Assembly: GCA_010015745.1 (NCBI GenBank)
Contig: ML978288.1
Location: forward strand, 1 to 64,000
DNA from: Setomelanomma holmii
Taxonomy: Eukaryota > Ascomycota > Dothideomycetes > Pleosporales > Phaeosphaeriaceae
DNA length: 64,000 nt
Direction of reading: 5' to 3'
The notes under the pieces are model-generated. The model was not told where the DNA came from and made no database searches. It saw nothing but the letters and a program-made list of their open reading frames with translations. The position numbers and the translations under genes were made by a program. Positions 1 through 11,225 of this stretch are shown here, piece by piece (positions within the stretch are counted from its first letter, which is position 1; every line of letters begins with the position of its first letter).

Positions 1-354
1 AGGGGTACACAGCTGTTCCAGCTTCTAACACCGTACGCAAAATGAGCGACAGCACGTCCAAGACTACTGTAATTTTGTTTCTAGAGACTATATCTAGAGG
101 AAGGGGTCTCAATAGGATATCATGAGACTATTTGCAGCCCTATAAACTTGCGGAGTTGAGTTTGAAAGTCTTGGAATAAAGAATCTGGTTCGGCGCAGGG
201 GGTTGTTCGAACTGCAGGGATGGACTTCATCAAAGCTACCCCAATTTCAGACGCCATCCATGCTCCTGTTGATGGTCCCAAAACGCCACGCTATGCCAAG
301 TCAATGCTAATCCTAACACGAATAAGTCGACGGTCAGGTATATCCCAGCAACCC
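1..354. other. Intergenic, no gene seen
   Basis: This edge of the window lies downstream of the stop codon of the RBM26-like gene on the minus strand and probably holds its 3' untranslated region. The short open frames here are on the plus strand and run into the antisense of that gene, so they are not supported. Confidence 0.5.
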
Positions 355-2887
355 TTACAGCCACTGATCCTTATCCTCCGCAACATCCATATCCTCCGTC
401 TGCATGTGCTGCGCGTCATCGTCCACCTTGGACGCACCCGCACCAGCACCATGTTTCTCGTCCCCTTGCCCGTCTGGATCCGCGTCGCCACCAACCGTAG
501 CCGACGAGTCGTCGTCACTAGCGTTGTCTCCTGCTCCAGCTTCGACCTTCTCACGTGTTGTACTTGTGAATGCGAGGCCGTTGAAAGCGTCGTTGGGAAG
601 CCATGAGAGGTCGAGGGGCGATGCGTCGGGGATGGAGCGGGATGCGTCGATGAACTGGTTGTATGTGTCAGAAGAGTGTATGGCGGGGAGGGAAGGTGTT
701 GGGAGGGGATGTGATGACTTACAGACTCGGCTTGATATCGTTCTTGGAAAGTGAGAATGAGTGTATTTGCTTGGTGCGGATGTTGCTCGATGTTTGTGCA
801 CTCTGGGATATTCTGTGCGGACTGTTAGCATACGATAACAAGTGTGTAAGGATGCAGCGATGACTCACCACGAGATGCTGCCTCAGTGCCTCGTCCTTCG
901 CCAAGTCCTTTTCGATGTTCGCAACAGCCAGGCGCCGCGGTCGGTTGTCTAGTCTCTTCACGCTGCTCTTACCGCGTGCAAAAGACGGATTGTATCTGCC
1001 ACGGCCACGATACCCAGCTCCTCCAGGTGCGCCTCGTCCCCGGGGCGGGAACGTAAGGTATGGCCGATCACAAGGCGCGCCACGGTATGATCCTCGAGAA
1101 GGATGACCATGACCACGACCCATGGGTGGAAGGGCTTCGTTCTCCGCGAACAAGCCTTCAGCCTCAGCCTGCAAAACGGCCAGATCGTTGGCGTACTGCG
1201 ACTCCTCTGTACCATCGGTCTCTTCTCCGGCCAGCTCTGCAAGTTGCTTTTTGATCTTAGCCATTTCATCGTCCTTCTCCTTGAGCAGCCTTTCAATCTC
1301 AGCGGCTCGTGCTTCTGTCTCTGCCATCTTAGCGCGCCGCTCTTCAAACGCCTTTTGTGCTTCGGCCTGACGCCTCGCAAACGCTTCGTGGTCCAAAGGC
1401 TCTGCGTCTTCTGCCATGTCGACGTCTCCATCGCTGCCCTTAATAGCCCCTGATGCGTCGTGCCTATACCAATAGACTTTGACAAACCGATTGTCAAATA
1501 CAGCCTTCGGGCTATTATAAGCATTGTTTGCAGAAGCATAGTCTTCGTATTTGACAATGGCTAGACGTTTGTAAGCGTGCATCTGCACTTGCACAATGTT
1601 CCCAAACTCAAAGAAGAAGCCTCGAACAGTGTCTTCGCTGAAGCTCTCTTCTGGGATCTGTTCAACGACAAGGGTGGTGTTCGTGCGATCATATGTTGGG
1701 CCAGGTAGAGAGAAATGGGCGCGAGGACGGCCACCTTTGATGCTTTTCTGGGATGTTCTATTGGGACCAGAGGCTGAATGCGCCTCCAAAGAGGGCTGAT
1801 CCGGATCATATTCGGGCACGTCACGGTCCGTCTCACCATGCTCGAACTGGCACATGATTCCTAGAGCGCAATAACCCTTGTTGTGGTAGTCCTGGCACTT
1901 AGCTCGAGGAGCTTGACCACTTGCGCCATTCATCTGGTCCATGGCGGGCAACGGAGGCATGCCAGGCATAGTCGTCCCGAGCGCTGCCATCATTGCGAAG
2001 AATGCCATGGGGTTGCTCATATCGAACGGTATAGGACCTGGTGGAGGAGGTGGCAGATTTGCCATATTGAGCATATTTGGTATCGGCGAAAACGCAGCGA
2101 AGGCGTTCTGAGGCTCGAACATAGGAGCGCCTCCTCTGAGATTTGTGCCCGCATTCTTTGCGCTTTGACGGGCCGCCTGCTTTTTCTGTCTGCTGCCTAT
2201 CTCAGGGCGGTCTTGTCCTTCCCTGCTCCTCTCGCGGTCAGGTAGCTTCCGCTTTTTCGAAGTTTGTGCCCTGTCCTGTGGTGTACTCGCGCTCGGCGAT
2301 GTCGACTGCGCAGGTGCGGCACCGTTCGGTCGGTCTGGGAGGTGGTGTTGCACTTTCGGAGTTCTCGACGCGGCCGGTCCCTTGGGCGCATTCGCAGGCG
2401 CAGTGTTTGTGGTTCGAGGATTGCGCGACTCGTACTCGGCATTGGAGGTGCCAACAATTGAGGGGATCGGTGCTGCTTGCGGGCGCTGCTGCCGGTTCGC
2501 ATTCGACTGCGGTTTCGTGCCGTTCGCCTTCGTGGATGCGCGTGTGGTATAGCTTTTACTCTTGAGCGCCTTTATCACGTCGTCAACGAAGGGAGCGGTA
2601 TCTATGCTTGTCAGCACGCGCGACCTGGTCGGTCCTTGCATGGCGGTACCCACAATCTTGAAGAAAGTCCGCAAGCGCCTCTAGACAGTTGCTTCTTATG
2701 CTTGCCTCGGACTCATTTGCAGTGACGAGCGCAATCACATAGTCTGCGAGCACTTCGCCATCTGCGTCAGAGCTACAGATATCAGTTTTGTGTCCCGCAA
2801 GAGCGTAGCTTGGTTGGCTTACATTGTCTCGAGTTTTGGCAGAAGCCAGCCCTTGAAAGTGCCCAAATCCTCCTCGCGGAGCAACAT
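355..2887 (-). CDS. CCCH zinc finger and RRM RNA-binding protein, RBM26/27-like
   Basis: Five exons (2887-2823, 2772-2654, 2601-869, 812-723, 654-355) join in phase to give 768 residues. The first ~75 residues resemble the PWI-like helical domain of human RBM26/27 (it opens MLLREEDLGTFKGWLLPKLE). A basic, proline-rich stretch follows, then a CCCH finger with C-x8-C-x5-C-x3-H spacing near residues 297-317, an RRM near 370-440 that opens TTLVVEQIPEESFSEDTV, a charged coiled-coil, and an RG-rich segment. The tail is acidic. RBM26/27 homologues act in nuclear polyadenylated-RNA surveillance with the exosome adaptor, so a nuclear RNA-turnover role is inferred. The start is the only ATG that keeps the N-terminal domain, and all four introns have GT-AG ends. 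The family assignment is good; the exact function in fungi is inferred. Confidence 0.85.
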
Positions 2888-3385
2888 CCCTACGTTGCGA
2901 CTGTCCTCCGCGCCTCAAACATGTGCTGAGTCGTAAGAATGGGAAAGTGTCGAGGTCTATGTTGTTGCTTGATACTTTGCGATTGGACTAGAAAGACAAG
3001 CTCAGACGACAACTCGCGTGGCGCTTAGCGCGACTGGGTTACGAATTCCGCGTTCACCTGATTTCCTTGCCCCACTACATTCACTCGACATCAAGCATCT
3101 TAAATCTAAGACGATCAATACGTGCAATATAGCTTGATTCTATCACACTATGCTACACTCAGAACATGTAAGGAAATGGGTCATCATCCGTCTCTTGAGT
3201 CCAAAGCCCCAAGAAGCCGACTAAATCATGGGCGCGCCGCCCCGAACCGACGTTTTCATTGCTCTGGTCGCTCAAAGGGGAATCATGCGTGTCATGCAGC
3301 CACCAGCGGCCCCGGGCGAGTCCATGCTTGTCGATTGCTCCGAATGCGCGAGGAAAAGAAATCTAACACTTTTGATAGCATTCCT
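2888..3385. other. Intergenic between two minus-strand genes
   Basis: About 0.5 kb holding the likely promoter of the RBM26-like gene and the 3' untranslated region of elongation factor 2. I see no supported coding region. Confidence 0.5.
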
Positions 3386-6214
3386 TTACAACTTGTCGTA
3401 GTACTGCGCGCATGATTAGTTGACGTCTCGAGATATATTATTGAAGTGTGACTTACGTTGCTGACATCCGGTACCTCAACCTTGATACCCTTGCGTTTCC
3501 GCATATCGGCGACAATCTTTCCGGGAAGGGTAGTGTTGTCGAGTGGCGAGCCACCCTGGAGGACTTGCCAATGGTCGAAGACAAGTTGTGGGAAGGCCTG
3601 TCCAGCGGTGTTTGACCGAAGATCGGCGGTGAAACCGAAGGACTCGTTGACGGGAAGGTAAGCCTTGATGTTGAAGAGAGGGGTACCAACACGCTGGTTC
3701 TCCTCGAAGACGTGACCACGTCGTCGGGTGAGCACACCGTAGATACCACCCATAGCCTGCTCGGGCACCTGGATCTCGACCAGGTAGACGGGCTCCTGCA
3801 GCGCGGGCTCGGCAAGGAGAGCGGCGGCGTACAGCACACGACGAGTGGTGGGGATAATCTGGCCACCGCCACGGTGAATAGCGTCAGCGTGGAGGGTGAC
3901 ATCCATGATGTTGAAGCGGACGGAGCGCATGGGCTCCTCAGCAACGGGACCTTCCTTGGTGGCCCACTGGAAACCGGAGACGACGGAATCCTTGATTTCG
4001 TTCAGGTACTGAACGGCCTTGGTCTGGTCAACCAGCAAGTTGGCACCGGTGGTCTCAGGACCGAAGCACCAAATCTTACGGGCATCTGTGACATCCCAGC
4101 CGTGCTCGTCAGCCAGAATACGGGCACGAGCCTTGAAATCGTCACGCGGGCCGATCTTGCCCTGCTCGATAGCCTGGGCAACCTCCTCGTCCAAAGGCTG
4201 AGCAACAACGTACAGACGGTTGTGCTTGTTGGGCGACTTGGACAGAGCAGTGATGCTTGAGGTGCCACGGACGGTCTCACGGTACTGGACGACGGGGTCG
4301 GAGACACGGAGGGGTACACCGGCGTGGTCCTCCTCGAGATCCTTCAAGCAAATCTCCAAGTGCAACTCACCGGCACCAGCGACGACGTGCTCACCGGAGT
4401 CGGATATGTAGGTCAAGACGCAAGGATCTGACTTGGACAGACGCTTGAGACCTTCGACAAGCTTGGGAAGATCCTGGGCGTTCTTGACCTCGACGGAACG
4501 CTGGACGACGGGGGAGACTGAGAACTTCATGACCTTGAGGTTGTGGGCAGTCTCGTTGGTGGTGAGAGTACCAGACTTGAGCAAGAACTGGTCGACACCG
4601 ACAAGACCGAGAATGTTACCAGCAGGCACGTTCTCGATGGGCTCGACGAAACGACCCATCATGAGAATGGTACGCTGGATAGCCTTGATGAACAAGTCCT
4701 CCTTCTTTCCGGGAACGTAGTTGGGACCCTGGATGCGGACCTTGAGACCAGAGCGGACAGTTCCGGAGAAGACACGACCGAAGGCGTAGAAACGACCCTT
4801 ATCGGACGTGGGCACCATCTTGGAGACGTACAACATAAGGGGACCGTTGGCATCGCAGTCGCGGATACCAATGGCGTTGACGTCGTCATGGGGACCCTCG
4901 TACAGAGTCTCCATACGGTACTTCTGGGCAGTGACGGGCGAAGGAAGATGGAGAACCATCATCTCAAGGAGAGCGTCGGCAGCCGGGAGGAACTTGCGCA
5001 TGACAACCTTGAGGAGCTGCTTGCCCTCGAGGTCCTTCTCGTCGCTGGTGAGCTTGATCTCGAGCTTGTCGAGGAGAGTCGGGATCTCGTCGGTCTTGAA
5101 GTTCATGACGACGTTGAAGACGCGGAAGATGGGGTCCAGGATGAACTGGTTGAAGGCACGCTCAAGGGTCTTCCCCTCGTGAGTGCCAACCTTGGTCCAC
5201 TTCTTGGTCTTAGGGTTGAAGAAGCTGTCGCCCCAGAGACGCTCCATCATCTTGTTCTTGTCAACACCAAACTTCTTCGCATACTTGGCAGCAAATTGAC
5301 GGATGGTGAAGGCCCAGCCGTGGAGACCGGAACCGAAGGCAATGGTACCCTTCTCAGGGTACACCTGGACATCTCCAAGAGTCTTGTCGAAATAGGTGGC
5401 GATGACGACGTTGACGGACTCGATGACACGGGAGAAGTTCTGGTACAGATCTTCCTTGGAGACCTGGAGCTCGAGAAGAGCACGGTCGACCTTGTTGATG
5501 ATGACAACGGGCTTGATACGCTCACCGAGCGCCTGGCGGAGGACGGTCTCGGTCTGGACGCACACACCTTCGATGGTGTCGACGACGACGAGCGCACCAT
5601 CGGTGACACGGAGAGCAGCAGTGACCTCAGATGAGAAGTCAACGTGACCGGGCGAGTCGATCAAGTTGATCAAGAACTCGTTCTTCTCGGTCTTGATGGG
5701 AATGTCCTTCAAGTCCTCGGGGTCGTTGAGCTGGGCAAACAGGGAGATGGCGGTGGACTTGATGGTCACACCACGCTCCTGCTCGTCGGCTCGGGTATCG
5801 GTGAAACGGGCTGATCCGGCTTTCGCAGCGGAAATGATACCAGCGCGCTGAACGAGGGAGTCGGTGAGGGTGGACTTGCCGTGGTCGACTATGGTGGGGT
5901 ATGTCAGCCATCTGTCTTCCAACACCGCGGGGCTGCACTGGTGAAGATTACTTACCGTGGGCAATGACGGACATGTTACGGATGTTCGCCGGGCTGTCCA
6001 TGAGACCACGGATCTATTCGCGTTGTCAGCATCCATCCTCCCCATGTACTTGGTATATCGACGTGTGGCGTGCGATGTGTGCGCGGAACGTACCTCTTCG
6101 ACCGTGAAGCTGGCATACTGTTAGCACTGTGCTCAATCGCTAGCTGTGTATCGCTGCTGAAGCCTCCGAAGCCATGGAGGCGACAACAATGCGCGGGGCG
6201 ACTTACTTGACCAT
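3386..6214 (-). CDS. eEF2: Translation elongation factor 2
   Basis: This GTPase drives ribosomal translocation in the cytosol. Exons are 6214-6207 (8 nt), 6109-6094 (16 nt), 6013-5956, 5888-3457 and 3403-3386; they sum to 843 codons plus stop, the normal length. The protein starts MVNFTVEEIRGLMD and ends YYDKL, as in other fungi. Visible G-domain motifs are AHVDHGKST (P-loop, split by an intron), DSPGHVDF and NKVDR. The switch-region threonine lies in ERGVTIKSTA. The diphthamide loop is seen in AGQAFPQLVFDHW, where the histidine is the modified residue. An alanine replaces the first glycine of the usual TGGQAFPQ. The last exon codes for only five residues plus stop. The start is fixed by the conserved N-terminus, which is built from three tiny exons. 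Confidence 0.98.
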
Positions 6215-7360
6215 TTTGGCGGTGTTGTTCTGTTCTCTTTTTAGAAAATTTAGTGGTGCTGTCGTTTACCCCGCACGTAGAGGCGGCAGACTCGGGTTGC
6301 TGAACGCGAGGTAAAGCAGGTTGTCTCTGGCGTAGGCGACGCTCAGATGCAGACGGGGTCGTTCAGTTGATTGAGCCTTTGAGGCGGCGTCTGGGTGAAG
6401 AGGATAAGAGCTGCGACGGAGAGGTTTTCAAGTGGCAGGTGCTGCCCCGCCTCGCTAAACGAACTAGCTTATTTTGGGTGGCGCTGCTTCGTGCTGCCAC
6501 ACGCCAGCACCGAACAGTCATATTACGAGGCAGCCCGCCCTTTCCCCTCGACCTTCGTATCGCATTCATCTGGTACTCTGGATCATCAAGCACGCTTATA
6601 TGCTGCATCGCAAATACACTGACTCCTTCTGCGACCGCTCGGCATGCTGGTGACTCCACGGCAGCCCACAGGGCCGCAGCCCAAAGCATTTTGATTGGGT
6701 AGCATTGGACGAGCAAGGGACTCGCGAAGTAACGTCACTCGATGGATCCGCCTCATACAGTGGCAGTATCCCGGTAACTACACTGGGAAACGCTTCGCCC
6801 ATCGAATACGAGCAGGTTGATTTACATCATCGAAAGCCTCAAAGCGAAAGAACATGAGCTGTTTCATTCGTTCTGATGGCAGTCTTCACCGTGTGACTCG
6901 ATCGACTTGCATGCTAAGACCAACTCATTGTGGCCGTTGTGCAGTGCGCGGCTTTGAAATCCAAGATCATGCCTGGGGCACAATTCTAGCATGTCCAGAT
7001 GCGTCCCACTTGCTGGACTTTTTAAGAGCTGTCGCCTAAGTCCGCTTATATCCGAGGCTTTTCGAAGCTTGAGAAATACGAAAAGTCGAGGCACGACGGC
7101 GAAACCTTCACTTCGGCACATACAGTCCAGTAAATTTTGAACCATCCATTCATGGGTCCATGCCAAAACACGGCGCCGTAGCTTCGTAGTCAGATAGATG
7201 TATGGATATATGAAACCCCAGGAAACTTTTCAATGGACCTCCAGCCATTCGTGACGGTATCGTGAGGACGACCATAGAAATGAAGAAACCTCAAACGCCA
7301 CCCATGCAATCAGATCTCAAAGCGACTTGTGCTGCTCGGGCAAGAGACCAGGCATATTGC
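6215..7360. other. Long intergenic region upstream of eEF2
   Basis: About 1.15 kb between the eEF2 start and the stop of the La gene, both on the minus strand. It should hold the strong eEF2 promoter and the La 3' untranslated region. Short overlapping frames exist on both strands, but none shows splice-compatible extension or a recognisable protein motif. Confidence 0.45.
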
Positions 7361-8913
7361 CTACTCATCCTGCTTGATCTCCAGCTTGCCCTTCTTGGGG
7401 CTCTCGCCACGATCCTCGTCATCAGCCTTGCGCTTCTTCGATGCTGCACCGATCTCAGCATCGGTGCGCGTGTCCTTGACCACAGGCACGCCATGGCCGT
7501 CACGTTCGACATCCTTAGGCTCCTCTTTGCGGCTGCCACGGTCATCCTTGCCCTTGTTGAAGCGGTCGCGACGGGTATTCCAGTCACGGCTATCAACAGA
7601 CTCGCCTGAAGCGCTGCGATCACGTCGTCGGCGAGGAGAGCGATCATCACGGCGAGAACGGTTGTTGTCGCGATCACGGCGGTCGCCTCCACCACGGCCA
7701 CCTCGTCCTCCGCGGCCACGTCCACGACCCCTGCCTCGGCCACCTTCGCGATCACGGTCGCCGCCTCGGCTGCGGTGGCCATTCGACTCGTGCTTGCTGT
7801 TCTCAAAGTCGGGCTCGATGCCCTTCTCTTCGCACTTCTTGACAATGTACTCCCTCTTGCTCATGATGGTGAGCTCGTTATCGTTGAACTTGGGCTTGGG
7901 GTCAAGGGCGAGAAACTGCTTCTGCGAGTCCTCGTTGTCGAACTCGACAAAAACGCTGCCCTTCCAGGCGCCACTCTCGTTGCGGCGCTTGCGCACCATG
8001 ACGGAGCCGTAAGGGCGGAAGAAAGCCTCGAGAGCGATCTGGCCCGCATCCTCCTCGTTGCCGAAGTCTTTGGCGTAGACGCTCGTTTCGAGTTTGTTGG
8101 AAGAGGTTCGCTTCAGGCGGTAGAAAAGGTCGGTAATCGAAGGCTTCCTCTCCTCATCTTTCTCATCGGTTGGGACTTCGATGGGCTCTTTGCGCTTGAC
8201 AGCCTCCTTGCCCGGGCCGTTGTAGTCACTGTCGTCTACGACAATCAAATCTTTGCTCTCGCGCAGGGCAGCGACGACGGCAGAGTAGGGTCGGAAGCGT
8301 CGCATGCGTTTGAAGTCGGCGATGTGCTTGATCGACACGGGGCGGTTCTCTGGGCCACCTAGCTCATGGAAAAGATGCTCATCGGTAACCAAGTTCTGAG
8401 TTGAGAAGTAGAACTCGACCTAGGAAGGATTAGTTGGGGTTTCGAATTAATGATACGGCGTTCTCACTTGGTTGCGGATCTCGACTGGATCATCAGTCTC
8501 TGGGAGGTTGTCAAATTCCTCGTTGCGCCTTAGAGCAAATTAGTTGTGCGCAATATTCAAGCCGCAAGCAAATCGTACCTGCGGTTGTTCTGGAAGTTGC
8601 CGCGACCGCGTCCTCGGCCTCGGCCTCGTCCTCCACCACGACGGTCGTTGTGATCGCGCCCATTGCGCTCGTTGTTGCGCTCGTTGCGCCCGCCGCGGCG
8701 CTCTTCCCTCTCGCTGGACTTGCCATTGACCTTGAACGTCTCTTCACCAGTGTCCTCGGTCTTGCTCTTAGACTCGCTGTCGCCGTTGGTCTTGTCGTCG
8801 GCCTTTTCGGTGGTTTCAGTGGTCTTGGTCTCAGACTTCACATCTGCGCTCTCAGTCTTCGAGACCTCGGCGGGGTTGGTGGCTGCCCCAGCAGCATTTT
8901 CGGTGTCGGCCAT
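7361..8913 (-). CDS. LHP1: La protein, RNA 3'-oligouridylate-binding chaperone
   Basis: Three exons (8913-8579, 8528-8468, 8419-7361) give 484 residues. An acidic and then RG-rich N-terminus (residues 1-111) leads into a La motif near 117-205, recognisable from QVEFYFSTQNL and SIKHIADFKRMRRF. An RRM follows near 243-325 (SVYAKDF ... GSVFVEFDNEDSQKQF). The tail is RGG- and RD-rich, then lysine-rich (SPKKGKLEIKQDE). La proteins bind the UUU-OH ends of RNA polymerase III transcripts in the nucleus and help tRNA and U6 RNA mature. The long N-terminal RG box ahead of the La motif is larger than in yeast Lhp1. It shares a short divergent upstream region with NAM9. Confidence 0.92.
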
Positions 8914-9170
8914 ATTTTATATAGGCACCGTTGTGGTCGCAAGTTGACGTGGAGCGTAACTGAGTAGCTCTCGGGAAAAATAATTGAGGTGCTCGAGGTG
9001 GTTGGTGAGAAAATATGCAGGTGAGTGAGCTTTTAGAGCTCTTACTTTAGCGGATTTTCAGCAGAAATGGTACCGGTGGGCACGGACCTCCGAAATTGTG
9101 CAGCGGGCTCATCGTATTGTCGTCGGACTCACAATAGCACCCAGTCATCGCCCAATTGCCCGCCTTCACC
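8914..9170. promoter_or_regulatory. Divergent promoter region between LHP1 and NAM9
   Basis: The start codons of the La gene (minus) and the Nam9 gene (plus) lie 257 bp apart, so both promoters must sit here. No clear TATA element is seen. Both genes serve RNA and protein synthesis, so shared control is possible but only inferred. Confidence 0.55.
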
Positions 9171-10464
9171 ATGCCCAGGAAGAAGCCCAGGTTTCATTCG
9201 CTCAAGAAGCTGGTATGTCGGGCGTATATACGATGAAGGGCGGCGCTGACTTCCGCAGAACGTCCGCCAGGACTGGTCACGATGGTCCCTCTACTCCATC
9301 TCACAGCTCCGCGCACCGAACGTGACGACCAAGACATACTTCCAGCAGAAATGGGCGGCAAAGGCGAGCACAAGAGCATACCATGGCGAACAATTGCGGG
9401 AGAAGAAGTGGAAGCGCCAGTTCAAGAGGAGTTTGCCTGCGGTCGTGCCCATGGAACACAAGTACCTGGCGAGATATGACGGCTCAGAACAGGCTGCCGG
9501 GCGAGGAATGGGCGCAGACTCGGAGGACAAGAAACGAACACCGCCAATGACGCCGTATATGCAGATGACATACTACCCGCTCGAGCGGCGACTCGACACA
9601 GCCATCTTCCGAGCGCTATTCGCGAGCAGTGTGCGGCAAGCGAGGCAATTCGTCGTCCACGGCCTCGTCAACGTCAACGGCAAGAAGATGATATACCCCG
9701 GATACCAGCTCAACCCAGGCGATATGTTCCAAGTGGAGCCTTCATCCGTAATGTTCGCGACCGGCGCCCAGAAAACTCGCTCCTCGCTCGCCCGCAAAAT
9801 CACTAGAGAAAAAGCTGCCGCACGCGCAGAAGAGCGAGAAAAGAACCCAGCTCGACCGCCCCCACATACATCCGCCGTCGAAAGCACGCGCGACGAGCCA
9901 ACACCCGCCGAGCTGAAGAAGCACATGCAAGCCCTGATCGAGCAAGTCGACGAACTACTCGAAGAAGACGTCAAAGCCAAAGACAAGCAAAAATTCCGCT
10001 CCTTCCGGCAATCCGTCAAGAAAGCCATCTCGCTCTGGAAAACCGCAAACCCAGAAACAATCTCCACGCTCGACACGCAATTCGAGTTCTTGAAAACACA
10101 AATCGCCGAGCGCTCCGCCGCCCCATCACCCAAAGACCCCTCCGCAGCAGCAGAGCCGCTCATCTCAGAAGAGGACCAAGTAAAGCTACGCTCCGCATTT
10201 GAAAAGCTACGTCTCGAGACTGAACACACGAGCGCGTGGAATCCGAAGCGCAATAATGCCGCGCCCTATGCGACGCCCTGGCGGCCCAGGGACTATATGA
10301 GTGCGTTTGCATTCATACCGCGGTATTTGGAGGTGAATCAAAATATCTGTGCGGCGGTGTATCTGAGACATCCGGTTGCGAGGCCAGGGCTGGCGGAGGT
10401 GCCGACCCCGTTTCATATTGAGACGGGGCAGTTGGCGTTTAATTGGTATTTGAGGAGGCGGTAG
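9171..10464 (+). CDS. NAM9: Mitochondrial small-subunit ribosomal protein uS4m
   Basis: Two exons (9171-9212 and 9259-10464; intron 46 bp) encode 415 residues. The protein begins MPRKKPRFHSLKKLNVRQDW, typical of fungal Nam9. An S4 RNA-binding domain spans about residues 120-178 (RRLDTAIFRALFASSVRQAR, then HGLVNVNG). After it comes a charged linker with alanine- and glutamate-rich helices, and the conserved C-terminal block ends in HIETGQLAFNWYLRRR. The role is assembly and decoding in the 37S mitochondrial subunit. The downstream in-frame ATG at 9322 would lose the conserved N-terminus, so the spliced start was chosen. Confidence 0.9.
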
Positions 10465-11225
10465 AGGAGTGGTGATGTGTGGGTGCGTGGATGTGGATGT
10501 GTAACATATGTAGACTGCTAGAGTATTGCATTGTACAGTATCAAGAGCAATCTGGTTGGAATCACCAAGGGTAGCAGTCAAGCAAGCAAGCACTCTGATT
10601 GTGATGTTTGATACCATGATTGATATTACAGACCTCACGCTGGCAAGTCTTTCATGTGCGCTAACTCCTGCGCTCCAGAAAGCGCCGTCCCAGAGACGTG
10701 CTACATCAAACTCGAATCACAATTACCACTCGCGCTGCTCCAGTCAGTCGCATAACGCCGCGCCCTTGAACAACAAGGAGATATTTGTACAAGAGGAAGA
10801 AATATTAGTGTGCGAAGTCCCCTTCTTCGCTGGACGAGGTATATCTCGTCCAATGGCTTCATGCCATAACAAATATGTGAATGAGAACAAGATGTCGAGG
10901 ATGCATGTATGCATGCGAACGACATGACTCAAACGCCGGAAGATACAGAAGACGCGATGGAAACGCGCACTTGACGGAAACAATCATGTGTCTTGACAGA
11001 GGGAACTCCTTCAAGGTCTCGTGCACGTGTCGAACAGGATAGGCTCGGTAGCCAGGATGAAGTAGGTGTATACCCTCACAGTGGCGTGAAAGGAGTAGGC
11101 ACGCCTTGGGTATGAGCTAGGTAGGTATGCGTAGGTATGCAGGACCATGGACCAGGAGGACGGAAGCCAGAATGGACGTCGGAGATAAGTGTGGATGTGC
11201 CATCACAGCACGAGACCGTAATGAC
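10465..11225. other. Convergent intergenic region
   Basis: About 0.76 kb between the stops of NAM9 (plus) and an orphan membrane-protein gene (minus). It should hold both 3' ends. A 10-bp unit, GTAGGTATGC, occurs twice in tandem near 11121-11140. No coding region is supported. Confidence 0.45.

Noticed and set aside
42..606. Plus-strand frames near the window start (220-606, 404-754)
   Set aside because: They are antisense to the acidic C-terminal exon of the RBM26-like gene.
4543..5634. 363-codon open frame on the plus strand
   Set aside because: It is fully antisense to eEF2, whose strong codon bias leaves the opposite strand open. It is acidic and repetitive, with no motif.
6363..6716. 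Overlapping frames on both strands upstream of eEF2
   Set aside because: They overlap each other on opposite strands and have no recognisable features.
9573..10253. 226-codon minus-strand frame
   Set aside because: It is antisense to NAM9 exon 2, and its serine-rich content mirrors that gene's codons.
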